Part shown: positions 40,169 to 48,276 of the stretch, in pieces | How the letters are laid out: the number at the start of each line of letters is the position of its first letter | Position numbering within the stretch: the first letter of the stretch is position 1 | Source of the DNA: JAVBLU01 sp031553225 | Lineage (GTDB): Bacteria > Bacillota > Clostridia > Christensenellales > UBA1750 | Length of the DNA: 61,762 nucleotides | Reading direction: 5' to 3' | NCBI GenBank assembly: GCA_031553225.1 | Contig: JAVBLU010000050.1 | Location: forward strand, 1-61,762 | Notes under the pieces: model-generated | The model's database searches: none | What the model was told of the DNA's origin: nothing | What the model saw: only the letters and a program-made list of their open reading frames with translations | Position numbers and translations under genes: made by a program

Positions 40169-41413
40169 CTACAGCCGGGCGTCCACGGCGTTGACCGCCT
40201 CGGCAAACTCGGCGATGTTCTGCCGCGTGACGGCCATGTGCAGCGACAGCCTCAGCGTGCGCGAGAGAATGTCCAGCGTGCGCGGGCACATGTCGCGGCT
40301 GTAGGAAGCGCGCCCCTTGTACGCCGGGTCCTTCCAGGGATATCCGGCGGGCGTGGGGCTCACCTGATCCATCAGCGACGCCCAGTAGGCATAGATGTGC
40401 CGGTCAGGAAAGCCCGCGTTGTAGGCCGAGCCGATGGACAGGCCCTCCTCCTTGAGCTCCTGGGCGAACCGCCGGGCAAGCTCCGCGTCGCGCACGATGA
40501 AGGCCGCGGAGATGCCGTTGTCGCCCTCCGGGTCGTCCACGTGCTGCAGGGTGTAATTCTTCGGGGCTTTCAGTTGCGCGAGAAGCGAGGCCTTTAGGCC
40601 CCGCGTATAGGCAAGCATGGCCGGCAGCTTTTTGTACTGCTCGCGGGCGATGGCTGCGGCGATCTCGTTTCCGCGATAACAGGCGCGCGCGTAGGGCGGC
40701 AGGCGCTCGCCGGACAAAAGGCCGCTGTCCCACATGGGCGTGCCGGGGTCGGACTGGAACACCCCGCGCAGGTAGTCGCGCCCGTCGTTGGTGAGGTACA
40801 TGCCGCCCTCGCCGCAGGTGATCACCTTGTGGTAGTTCATGCTCCACGCGCAGGCGGCGGCCGTAAAGCCGACGGGCTTGCCTTTGTAGGCGGCGCCGAC
40901 GGCCTGGCAGCAGTCCTCAATCAGGTGCAGGCCGCGGCGCTCGCATACGGCGCGCACGGCGTCGATGCGGCCGGGCACGCCCTGCATATGCACCATAACA
41001 ACCGCCCGGGTGAAGGGGGTAAGGGCCGCTTCCACGGCCGCGGGCGACAGGCCGAGCGATTCGTCGATCTCGGCGATGACCGGCACGGCCCCTACGGCGA
41101 TGACGGCCGCCGCCGTGGCGATGTAGGTGTACCCCGGCACGATCACCTCGTCGCCCGGCCCGATCTGCAGCCCGGACAGGCAGCAGGTAAGCGCCGACGT
41201 GCCCGAGTTGACGAACAGGGCGTTTGCAAACCCGGTGTCCGTCATCACCTCCCTCTCCAGCATCCGGCAGTGCGATTCCTCGCTGCCGCGGTAGCGGAAC
41301 AGAAGCTTCGGGCTGCGCAGCAGATCCGTTACGGCGGAGATTTCCTCCTCGCCGATCATGTACCATCCCATGCCCCCCTCGGCCACAGGCGTGCTGACGA
41401 TGGGCTTTTTCAT
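40169..41413 (-). CDS. DegT/DnrJ/EryC1/StrS-family PLP aminotransferase
   Basis: A 414-residue fold-type I PLP enzyme of the sugar aminotransferase group. VNSGTSALTCCLSGLQIGPGDEVIVPGYTY is the hallmark N-terminal region, HLIEDCCQAVGAAYKG binds PLP, and the Schiff-base Lys lies in WSMNYHKVITCGEGG. Members aminate keto-sugars, NDP-bound or free. There is no NDP-sugar dehydratase or epimerase nearby, so a partner could be one of the Gfo/Idh dehydrogenases making keto-sugars. ATG 41413 follows CTGGAGG. A possible promoter TTACCC-17-TATACT (41476-41448, minus) is divergent from the ThuA promoter. Confidence 0.9.
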   Translation of the reverse strand: MKKPIVSTPVAEGGMGWYMIGEEEISAVTDLLRSPKLLFRYRGSEESHCRMLEREVMTDTGFANALFVNSGTSALTCCLSGLQIGPGDEVIVPGYTYIATAAAVIAVGAVPVIAEIDESLGLSPAAVEAALTPFTRAVVMVHMQGVPGRIDAVRAVCERRGLHLIEDCCQAVGAAYKGKPVGFTAAACAWSMNYHKVITCGEGGMYLTNDGRDYLRGVFQSDPGTPMWDSGLLSGERLPPYARACYRGNEIAAAIAREQYKKLPAMLAYTRGLKASLLAQLKAPKNYTLQHVDDPEGDNGISAAFIVRDAELARRFAQELKEEGLSIGSAYNAGFPDRHIYAYWASLMDQVSPTPAGYPWKDPAYKGRASYSRDMCPRTLDILSRTLRLSLHMAVTRQNIAEFAEAVNAVDARL

Positions 41414-41495
41414 GGCGCTCGCCTCCAGAAATATCCTTATCGCCGCCAGTATACCACGCCCCCCTTTCCGGGGTAAGTCTTTCCAGTGCAGGCGC

Positions 41496-41528
41496 TTTTC
41501 ATTGATGGCACCGTATGGTATCATACGG
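41496..41528 (+). promoter_or_regulatory. Promoter and operator-like palindrome of the ThuA operon
   Basis: TTTTCA (41496-41501), a 17-base spacer and TATCAT (41519-41524) form a moderate promoter. The perfect palindrome CCGTATGgtatCATACGG (41511-41528) covers the -10 box, the classical position for a repressor operator. ATG of thuA is 34 bases downstream. Confidence 0.6.
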
Positions 41529-41561
41529 GGTAGACAGGCCCGGTTCAAAGGAGGAAGAAAC

Positions 41562-42245
41562 ATGAAAAAAGCCCTCATCGTACAGGGCGGTTGGGACGGT
41601 CATGAACCCAAGCTGGTCAGCCGCCGCTTTGAGCGGCTGCTGAGCGAGCAGGGGTTTGAGGCGACGGTGAGCGACACGCTGGACGCCTTTCTGGACGAAG
41701 CATATCTAAAGACGCTCGACCTGATCGTGCCCGTTTGGACCATGGGAACCATCACCAACGAACAGTGTAACCCCGTGCTGCATGCGGTGGAGTCGGGCGT
41801 TGGGCTGGCGGGGTGCCACGGCGGCATGTGCGATTCCTTCCGCCTGTCCACCCCGTGGCAGTTTATGACCGGCGGACAGTGGGTGGCCCACCCCGGAAAC
41901 GACGGCACGCCTTACCGCGTGAACATCCGGCACGCCTCCGATTCGCCCATCGTGGCCGGGCTTTCCGACTTTGACGTTGCCAGCGAGCAGTACTACGTGC
42001 ACGTGGACCCGGCCAACTATGTGCTGGCCACCACGCGCTTTCCCGCGCCCTCCGCGCCCGGCCCGCATTCCGCCAACGGCGAGGTGGACGTGCCGGTTAC
42101 CTGGCTTAAGCGCTGGGGCGCGGGCCGCGTGTTCTACACCAGCCTTGGCCACCACGACGACGTGTTCAACATTCCCCAGGCGCAGGAGATGATGCTGCGC
42201 GGCATGCTGTGGGCCGCGGCCGGCAAAAACCAGGAAGGGGCGTAG
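41562..42245 (+). CDS. ThuA-domain protein
   Basis: A 227-residue ThuA-like protein with a class-I glutamine-amidotransferase-like fold. It has KKALIVQGGWDGHEP, LIVPVWTMGTITNEQ, VGLAGCHGGMCDSF (Cys at the nucleophile-elbow position) and VFYTSLGHHDDVF. Rhizobial ThuA works with the Gfo/Idh enzyme ThuB in trehalose, maltitol and sucrose catabolism through 3-keto-disaccharides. Here too a Gfo/Idh gene follows immediately (3-base gap). The start follows AAAGGAGGAAGAAAC. First gene of a five-gene operon. Confidence 0.88.
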   Translation: MKKALIVQGGWDGHEPKLVSRRFERLLSEQGFEATVSDTLDAFLDEAYLKTLDLIVPVWTMGTITNEQCNPVLHAVESGVGLAGCHGGMCDSFRLSTPWQFMTGGQWVAHPGNDGTPYRVNIRHASDSPIVAGLSDFDVASEQYYVHVDPANYVLATTRFPAPSAPGPHSANGEVDVPVTWLKRWGAGRVFYTSLGHHDDVFNIPQAQEMMLRGMLWAAAGKNQEGA

Positions 42246-42248
42246 CAT

Positions 42249-43346
42249 ATGCAGCGCGTAAAGATCGGCATCGTGGGATGCGGCGTCATCAGCGACATCT
42301 ATTTGAAGAACCTGACCACCACCTTCGCCCCCTTCGTGGAGGTGAAGGCCGCCTGCGACCTCCTCGAGGAACGCGCGCGCGGCCGGGCCGAGACGTACAA
42401 CATCCCCGTGGTGTGCTCCTCCCTTGAGATGTCGCGCGATCCCGAGATCGAGATCATCCTGAACACCACCACCCCCGACGCCCACGCCCTCATCAACCTG
42501 CAAAGCCTCGCGCACGGCAAATGCGCCTATGTGGAAAAGCCCTTCGCCATCACGCGCGCCGACGGCGAGAAAACGCTGGCTCTGGCCCGCGAGAAGGGCG
42601 TTTTGGCGGGCGGCGCGCCGGACACGTTCCTGGGCGGCGGCATACAAACCTGCCGCAAGCTCATCGACGACGGATGGATCGGCACGCCCATCGCCGCCAC
42701 GGCGTTTTTTACCTGCCCGGGCCACGAGAGCTGGCATCCCGACCCCGCCTTCTACTACAAGGAAGGCGCGGGGCCCATGTTCGACATGGGGCCGTACTAC
42801 CTCACCGCGCTCATCAATCTGCTTGGGCCCATCAAGGCCGTGTCGGGCATCACGCGCCGCTCCTTCCCTACGCGCACCATCACCAGCAAGCCCAAGTTTG
42901 GCGAGACCGTCACCGTGGACGTGGACACGCACGCCGCCGGCCTGATCGACTTTCAGTGCGGAGCCGTGGGCACGATCATCACCTCCTTCGACGTGCACGC
43001 CGCCAATCTGCCGCGCATTGAGATCTACGGCTCGCGCGGGTCGCTTTCCGTGCCCGACCCGAACACCTTCGGCGGGCCGATCAGCATCCGCCGCGCGGGC
43101 GCCAAGGAATGGGAGAGCGTTCCCGTGCTGCACGGTTATCAGGAGAACAGCCGCGGCCTTGGCGTGGCGGACATGGCCCTGGCCCTGCGCAAGGGCGCAA
43201 AACCCCGCGCAAACGGCGACCTGGCTTTCCACGTGCTGGACGCCATGCACGCCTTCCACGATTCCTCCCGCGAGGGCCGCCACATCGCGCTTTCCTCCGC
43301 TTGCGAGCGGCCTGCGCCCCTGCCCCCCACCGGGCTTGCCTGGTAA
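42249..43346 (+). CDS. Gfo/Idh/MocA-family oxidoreductase (ThuB-like position)
   Basis: A 365-residue sugar oxidoreductase. Rossmann motif KIGIVGCGVISDIYLKN (4-20), NTTTPDAHALINLQSL, CAYVEKPFAITRADG (about 94-108), and KEGAGPMFDMGPYYLTALINLLG, where DMGPYY occupies the catalytic H-x-x-D helix position. The C-terminal half is a mixed alpha/beta substrate domain. It is directly downstream of the ThuA gene and presumably transforms the same sugar. ATG is preceded by GGAAGGGGC. Confidence 0.88.
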   Translation: MQRVKIGIVGCGVISDIYLKNLTTTFAPFVEVKAACDLLEERARGRAETYNIPVVCSSLEMSRDPEIEIILNTTTPDAHALINLQSLAHGKCAYVEKPFAITRADGEKTLALAREKGVLAGGAPDTFLGGGIQTCRKLIDDGWIGTPIAATAFFTCPGHESWHPDPAFYYKEGAGPMFDMGPYYLTALINLLGPIKAVSGITRRSFPTRTITSKPKFGETVTVDVDTHAAGLIDFQCGAVGTIITSFDVHAANLPRIEIYGSRGSLSVPDPNTFGGPISIRRAGAKEWESVPVLHGYQENSRGLGVADMALALRKGAKPRANGDLAFHVLDAMHAFHDSSREGRHIALSSACERPAPLPPTGLAW

Positions 43347-43372
43347 AGCGTAAGGATCGGAGGCGACAGTAC

Positions 43373-43996
43373 ATGATGATCGGCGACGGACAGATCGTGC
43401 TCTTCCAGGGCGACTCCATTACCGACGCAGGCCGCTCGCGGGAAAACCCCGCGCACCTGGGCGGCGGGTACCCGGCCGTTATCGCGCAGCTCTTCAAGGC
43501 GGCGCACCCGGCCATGAACGTTCGCTTTATCAACCGCGGCATCTCCGGCAACCGCGTGAAGGACCTGCAGGCCCGCTGGAGCGCCGACTGCATCGAGCTG
43601 CGGCCGGACGTGGTGTCCATCCTTATCGGCATCAACGACACCTGGCGGCGCTTTGACAGCAACGACGAGACCTCCGCGGAGGCGTACTACGACGGTTATC
43701 GGGCGATCCTACAGCGCGTGCGCAGCGAAACGTCCGCGGCCATCGTGATGATGGAACCCTTCGTTCTGCCCTTCCCGGCCGATCGCAGGGCCTGGCGGGC
43801 GGATCTGGACCCGAAGATCGCCGCCATGCGCGAGCTGGCGGCCGAGTTCCGTGCCACGCTCATCCCCCTGGACGGCATCTTCGCCGCCGCGGCCGTGGCC
43901 TCGCAGTGCTCCGATTGGGCGGCCGACGGCGTGCACCCCACCCCCGCCGGACACGCCCTCATCGCCAAACACTGGCTGGCGGCCGTTGGCGCATAA
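43373..43996 (+). CDS. SGNH/GDSL-family hydrolase
   Basis: A 207-residue SGNH hydrolase. Block I is VLFQGDSITDAGR (Ser15), block II Gly is in NRGISGNRV, block III is IGINDTWRRF, and block V is DGVHPTPAGH with catalytic Asp and His. Members remove acetyl or other acyl groups from sugars or lipids. There is no signal peptide, so deacylation would be intracellular, possibly unmasking a sugar for the neighbouring oxidoreductases. The start (43373, or 43376) follows GGAGG. It lies between Gfo/Idh and isomerase genes of the ThuA operon. Confidence 0.88.
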   Translation: MMIGDGQIVLFQGDSITDAGRSRENPAHLGGGYPAVIAQLFKAAHPAMNVRFINRGISGNRVKDLQARWSADCIELRPDVVSILIGINDTWRRFDSNDETSAEAYYDGYRAILQRVRSETSAAIVMMEPFVLPFPADRRAWRADLDPKIAAMRELAAEFRATLIPLDGIFAAAAVASQCSDWAADGVHPTPAGHALIAKHWLAAVGA

Positions 43997-44018
43997 CGCT
44001 TTTTAGGAGGTATCGCCC

Positions 44019-44858
44019 ATGCTCAAATCCATCAACCGCTGGAGCTTTCCCGGCAACATGACCCTGCCCGAATGCGTCGCGCTGGCCAAAAAGACGGGGT
44101 TTGAGGCCTTTGAGCCCGCCGTGACCGAGGAAGGCGAGCTGACCTTCGGCGCGACCTGTGCGCAGATCCGGCAGGTGAAGAGCCTCATCGAGGATGCGGG
44201 GCTGCAGGTCGCCTCCCTGGCGTCCGGCGTGTACTGGAGCTATCCGCCCTCCGCCTCCGACCCGGCCGTGCGGGAAAAGGCTATGGACTGCGTGCGCCGC
44301 CAGCTCGCCGTGGCTGCCGAGCTGGGCGCTCCGGCCATTTTGGTCGTGCCGGGCGTTGTGGGCCAGGGCTTTGGCAAATACACAGGAAACGACGACTACG
44401 ACGTGGCCTACGACAACGCCCTGGAGGTGTTCACCCTTCTGAAGAAGGATGCCGAGGACGCCAAGGTCGTGCTCGGCCTGGAAAACGTTTGGAACTCCTT
44501 CCTGGTGTCCCCGCTTGAGATGCGCGACTTTTTGGACCGCATCGGCTCGCCCTATGTGGGCATGTACCTGGACGTGGGGAACATGGTCCCCTGGGGATAT
44601 CCGGAGCAGTGGGTGAAGATTCTGGGCAAGCGCGTGGCCCGCGTGCACGTGAAGGACTTTAAGAAGGCCATCGGTTCCATCAACGGCTTTGTGGACCTGC
44701 TGGCCGGCGACGTGAACTGGCCCGCCGTCATCGCCGCGCTGAAGGCCGCCGGATACGACGGCCCGCTGACCGCCGAGATGGGTTCGTACAAGACGCACTC
44801 TGCGCACGTCATCGCCCGCACGTCCTTGGCTCTTGACGAGATCCTCGGGCGGGTGTAA
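44019..44858 (+). CDS. Sugar phosphate isomerase/epimerase-like TIM-barrel protein
   Basis: A 279-residue xylose-isomerase-like TIM barrel (AP-endonuclease-2 fold). Likely metal ligands are Glu in VLGLENVWNSF, Asp in YLDVGNMVPWG, His/Asp in RVHVKDFKKA and Glu in LTAEMGSYK. In characterised clusters such proteins epimerise or isomerise keto-sugars, or cleave 3-keto glycosides (for example the large subunit of C-glycoside deglycosidases). Here it is sandwiched between two oxidoreductases and an SGNH hydrolase. The start follows AGGAGG. Confidence 0.88.
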   Translation: MLKSINRWSFPGNMTLPECVALAKKTGFEAFEPAVTEEGELTFGATCAQIRQVKSLIEDAGLQVASLASGVYWSYPPSASDPAVREKAMDCVRRQLAVAAELGAPAILVVPGVVGQGFGKYTGNDDYDVAYDNALEVFTLLKKDAEDAKVVLGLENVWNSFLVSPLEMRDFLDRIGSPYVGMYLDVGNMVPWGYPEQWVKILGKRVARVHVKDFKKAIGSINGFVDLLAGDVNWPAVIAALKAAGYDGPLTAEMGSYKTHSAHVIARTSLALDEILGRV

Positions 44859-44897
44859 CCGCGCCGCGCAAAATCATCATTGAAGGGGTTTTACAGC

Positions 44898-45923
44898 ATG
44901 CTCAAAGCAGGTCTCGCGGGCATCGGCAGCATGGGCCGCGGCCATCTGGACAACTATTTGCGCTTCGCGCAGGAGGGCTTTCCTGTACAACTGCCCGCCA
45001 TCGCCGAGATAGACGACAAGAAGTGGCGCGGCGAGTTCATCCCCGGCAACATCGACAACGTGGGCGTGGGCAAGTACAACTTTGCCCAGTTCCGTCAGTA
45101 TCGCACACTGACCGACATGTTGAAGGGCGAAAAGCTCGACTATGTGGACATCGCCCTGCCCACCTACCTGCACGCCGAAAACGCCATAGAGGCCATGGAG
45201 GCGGGCTGCCATGTGCTGTGCGAAAAACCCATGGCGCTGTCCGTACGGCAGTGCGATGAGATGATCGCCGCGTCGAAAAAGACCGGCAAAACGCTCATGA
45301 TCGCCCAGTGCCTGCGCTTTTGGCCCGCCTATGTGGAGGTGAAGAAGATCGTGGACTCGGGCCGGTTCGGTAAGCCCGTGTGCGCCTATTTCTTCCGCGG
45401 CGGCGGAACGCCCCGCTGGTCGTACGAGAACTGGCTGCTTCAAAAGGACAAGGCGGGCGGCGCGCTTCTGGACCAGCACATTCACGACGTGGACACGATT
45501 CAGTGGCTGTTCGGCATGCCCAAGGCCGTGTCCACCCTCGGCCGCAACGTGTTTGCAGGCAGCGGGTACGACGCGGTGACCACGAACTATGTCTTTGAGG
45601 AAAAGCTGGCCGTCAACGCCCAGGACGACTGGACGATCAACGGCGAGTTCGGCTTCTCCATGGTCTTCCGCTGCAACTTCGAGGGCGGCTCCTGCATCCT
45701 GGACAAAAACGGCTTCACCGTCTACCCAAGCGACGGGCCTAAGGAAACCCCCGAGCTGGTGAAGGATTCCGCCTATTACCTGGAGATGAAGTACTTCGCC
45801 GACTGCATCGCCTCCGGCGCGCCCGTCGCGCGCTGCACTCCCGAGTCCACCCGCGACACCATCCGCATCGCCGAGGCCGAGATCCGCTCCGCCGACCAAA
45901 ACGGCGCGCTCACCGCGGTGTAA
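44898..45923 (+). CDS. Gfo/Idh/MocA-family oxidoreductase
   Basis: A 341-residue oxidoreductase. Rossmann AGLAGIGSMGRGHLDNY (4-20), YVDIALPTYLHAENAIEA, CHVLCEKPMALSVRQC (about 99-114), and GGALLDQHIHDVDTIQWLFG with the canonical catalytic H-x-H-D helix (QHIHDVD). Of the four Gfo/Idh genes in this window, this one has the most classical active-site motif. It is the last gene of the ThuA operon and is followed by a strong terminator. The ATG 44898 follows GAAGGGG; an upstream TTG would add six residues. Confidence 0.9.
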   Translation: MLKAGLAGIGSMGRGHLDNYLRFAQEGFPVQLPAIAEIDDKKWRGEFIPGNIDNVGVGKYNFAQFRQYRTLTDMLKGEKLDYVDIALPTYLHAENAIEAMEAGCHVLCEKPMALSVRQCDEMIAASKKTGKTLMIAQCLRFWPAYVEVKKIVDSGRFGKPVCAYFFRGGGTPRWSYENWLLQKDKAGGALLDQHIHDVDTIQWLFGMPKAVSTLGRNVFAGSGYDAVTTNYVFEEKLAVNAQDDWTINGEFGFSMVFRCNFEGGSCILDKNGFTVYPSDGPKETPELVKDSAYYLEMKYFADCIASGAPVARCTPESTRDTIRIAEAEIRSADQNGALTAV

Positions 45924-45962
45924 AGCGCGGGCGCGAGCCCTTCTGCGCGTGCCCCGCTTTTC

Positions 45963-46018
45963 GCGCAAACAAAGGCCCCGGCGGCTTATACAAAGGTCGC
46001 CGGGGCCTTTGTTTGCGC
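45963..46018 (+). terminator. Terminator of the ThuA operon
   Basis: GCGCAAACAAAGGCCCCGGCG and its complement CGCCGGGGCCTTTGTTTGC form a stem of about 20 bp around a 14-base loop. The A-rich left arm and T-rich right arm allow bidirectional action. Confidence 0.85.
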
Positions 46019-46103
46019 GGGTATCGCCGCGTCGGGCACGGTTTTATGCGCGCGTGGTTTTTTGCGGCCGCGGGGCATATACCTGGTGCGTGGGGGGATG
46101 CTC

Positions 46104-47276
46104 ATGCGCAGGTGGCGTGCGGCGGCGGCCGTGATCGCGGCGGTGGCGCTCATCGCCGTTCTCCCGCTCGTGCGGGGCTTTCTGCCCATGCCGCGCAAGC
46201 AGCGCGCCGAGGAAAGGCCCTTCGGCGGCGTGGTTACGGTATGGGTGGCGGCGACCTGGCGGCCGGGAGCAGGCGGCTTTACGGCCTGGGTCTCCCGCCA
46301 GGCGCGGGCGTTTGAGAAGGAGAACCGGGGCGTTTGGGTGGACGTGCGCGCCATAGAGCCCCAGGCCGCGGCGCTGGCGCTTGCCGACCCGGACGCACAG
46401 CTGCCCAACGTACTGCTTTGGGGCAGCGGCCTGCTCTCCTCGCCCGAGGGCGCGCTGCTGCCCCTTGAGGGCGGCGGGGGGGTGCGGCCGGAGCTGCAGG
46501 GGACCGGGGCCTGGTCGGGCCAGTGCTACGCGCTGCCCATCGCGCAAGGCGGCCACGCCCTGGTGGTGAACCGGGAGATGGCCGCCGCGGCAAACCTGCC
46601 CTCCGGCGCCGGCGCAGAGGCGCTGTTTTCGGCCAGGTACGCGGCCCCCGCGGGCAAAGGAGCCCGGGCGGGGTACGCCCTGCACGCGCCGTCCACGCCC
46701 TACGCAAGCGGCCTGCCCGCCGCGCTGTCCATGGGGGCGAGCGCGTCCTCCCTCCCTCCGGACTTCCACAGGCTTTCCTGGACGGACGCCTTCGCGGAAT
46801 TCGCCTTGGACCGGCGCGCGGCGGTCTTCAGCGGCACGGCCTACGAAGCGCAGCGCATCGGCGTGCTGCGCGCCCGGGGCGGCGCTTTCGAGTACGAGGT
46901 GCTCGTGCCGCCGCAAAGCGGCGATCTGCTGCTGATGGGCTCGGTGTGCCTTCCCGGGCGCGCCGCGGGCGAAGGCGCATCGCGTGAAGCCGGGGAGCGC
47001 GCGGCCAGCCTTTCGGGGTTTTTTCTCGGCCGGCTCCTGTGCCCGGAAGCGCAGGCCGCGCTGAGGGAAGTGGGCGCCTTTGCCGCCGCGGAGGCGCCGG
47101 CGCTGTACGGCGCGGAGAACGCGCCCTTTGCCGGCATGGAGCGCGGCCTTGCGGGCGTATCCCCGCAAAACGTTTTTGCCTCGGCCCAGCGGAGCCTTGC
47201 GCTGTACAAGGCCGTGTCCGGCGCTTCCTCGGCCTCCCAGGCCGCCGAGCGCGTACGCGCGGATTTCCCGTATTGA
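46104..47276 (+). CDS. Membrane-anchored solute-binding-protein-like protein
   Basis: A 390-residue protein with an N-terminal hydrophobic anchor (RRWRAAAAVIAAVALIAVLP) and no lipobox Cys. The remainder has an extracellular solute-binding protein flavour: VVTVWVAATW, QARAFEKENRGVWVDVRAI, LPNVLLWGSG, CYALPIAQGGHALVVNREM and repeated AF/SF motifs towards the C-terminus. No ABC permease or ATPase gene is near, so it is an orphan and may be a sensor or structural protein rather than a transporter component. The start at 46104 follows GGGGGG; 46062 is an alternative. Confidence 0.6.
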   Translation: MRRWRAAAAVIAAVALIAVLPLVRGFLPMPRKQRAEERPFGGVVTVWVAATWRPGAGGFTAWVSRQARAFEKENRGVWVDVRAIEPQAAALALADPDAQLPNVLLWGSGLLSSPEGALLPLEGGGGVRPELQGTGAWSGQCYALPIAQGGHALVVNREMAAAANLPSGAGAEALFSARYAAPAGKGARAGYALHAPSTPYASGLPAALSMGASASSLPPDFHRLSWTDAFAEFALDRRAAVFSGTAYEAQRIGVLRARGGAFEYEVLVPPQSGDLLLMGSVCLPGRAAGEGASREAGERAASLSGFFLGRLLCPEAQAALREVGAFAAAEAPALYGAENAPFAGMERGLAGVSPQNVFASAQRSLALYKAVSGASSASQAAERVRADFPY

Positions 47277-47301
47277 ATTGAGCGCGGGTATGCTGTACAC
47301 T
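47274..47301 (+). promoter_or_regulatory. Putative murB promoter
   Basis: TTGAAT (47274-47279), a 16-base spacer and TACACT (47296-47301) preceded by TGCTG, an extended -10 context. It overlaps the stop of the upstream gene. Confidence 0.5.
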
Positions 47302-47328
47302 CTGTTGTATAAAGGGGGATGCAGCCTC

Positions 47329-48240
47329 GTGAACCTTGCCTGGCGCGATGAGCTGGCCGCGCTTTTGCCGGCCGCGGCCATCCTGAAGGATACGCCCATG
47401 TCGCTGCATACGACCCTGCGCGTGGGCGGCCCGGCCGACTGCCTGCTGGACGCCGCTTCTGTGCAGGAGGTGCTCGCGGCCTGCCGGTTTTGCGCGCGCA
47501 AGGGCCTGCCCCTGCTGGTTGTGGGCAACGGTTCCAACCTGCTCGTGCGGGACGGGGGCGTGCGCGGACTTACCCTGCGCGTGGGGGCGCTGATGTCGGC
47601 CGTCGCCTTTGCTGAGGACGGCTGCTACGCCGCCGCGGGCGTGCCCATGCCGCGGCTGGCGCGCGCCTGCATCCGCGAGAAAAAAAGCGGCCTTGCCTGG
47701 GCGTGCGGCCTGCCGGGAACGCTGGGCGGCGCGCTGTGCATGAACGCGGGCGCGTACGGCGGGGAGACCGCCGCTGCCGTTGCGTATGTGGACGCGCTGG
47801 ACGGCGATCTGCGCCCGGTACGCCTCTTAGCCGAGGCGATGCGCTTTTCCTACCGCCACAGCGCGCTGCAGGACGGCGGGTACATCGCCCTGGGCGCGCA
47901 GCTACGCCTGCCGCCGGGCGACACGGCCGCCATGCAGGCCGAGGCCGACGAGTACGCCCGCCGCCGCAGGGAGAAACAGCCGCTGCAGGTACCCTCGGCG
48001 GGCAGCTTCTTTAAACGTCCGCCGGGCGGGTTTGCCGCCCAGATGATCGACGAGGCGGGCCTGAAAGGCCTGCGCGAGGGTGGGGCGCAGGTGTCGCCGC
48101 TTCACGCAGGTTTTCTGGTAAACGACCAAAACGCCACCGCAGCAGACGTGCTGCGCCTGTGCGAGCGCGTAACCCGGGCCGTGCACGAGCGTACGGGCGT
48201 TTGGCTTCAGCCCGAGGTGCGCGTGGTGGGCGAGAACTGA
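47329..48240 (+). CDS. murB: UDP-N-acetylenolpyruvoylglucosamine reductase
   Basis: A 303-residue type II MurB. The FAD-binding PCMH domain has TTLRVGGPADCLL, LPLLVVGNGSNLLVRDGG and GLPGTLGGALCMNAGAYGG. The catalytic proton donor Ser226 is in PSAGSFFKRP and the C-terminal Glu296 in QPEVRVVGEN. It completes UDP-MurNAc synthesis. The GTG start at 47329 is 9 bases after GGGGGA and downstream of the putative promoter; an ATG at 47290 is within the -10 region. Followed 36 bases later by rapZ. Confidence 0.95.
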   Translation: MNLAWRDELAALLPAAAILKDTPMSLHTTLRVGGPADCLLDAASVQEVLAACRFCARKGLPLLVVGNGSNLLVRDGGVRGLTLRVGALMSAVAFAEDGCYAAAGVPMPRLARACIREKKSGLAWACGLPGTLGGALCMNAGAYGGETAAAVAYVDALDGDLRPVRLLAEAMRFSYRHSALQDGGYIALGAQLRLPPGDTAAMQAEADEYARRRREKQPLQVPSAGSFFKRPPGGFAAQMIDEAGLKGLREGGAQVSPLHAGFLVNDQNATAADVLRLCERVTRAVHERTGVWLQPEVRVVGEN

Positions 48241-48276
48241 CGCAAAAAACCATACGAAAGAGCGGGAGGGATTGTC

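Noticed and set aside
38356..40206. A 616-codon minus-strand reading frame
   Set aside because: Antisense shadow of walJ-htrA; low-complexity composition.
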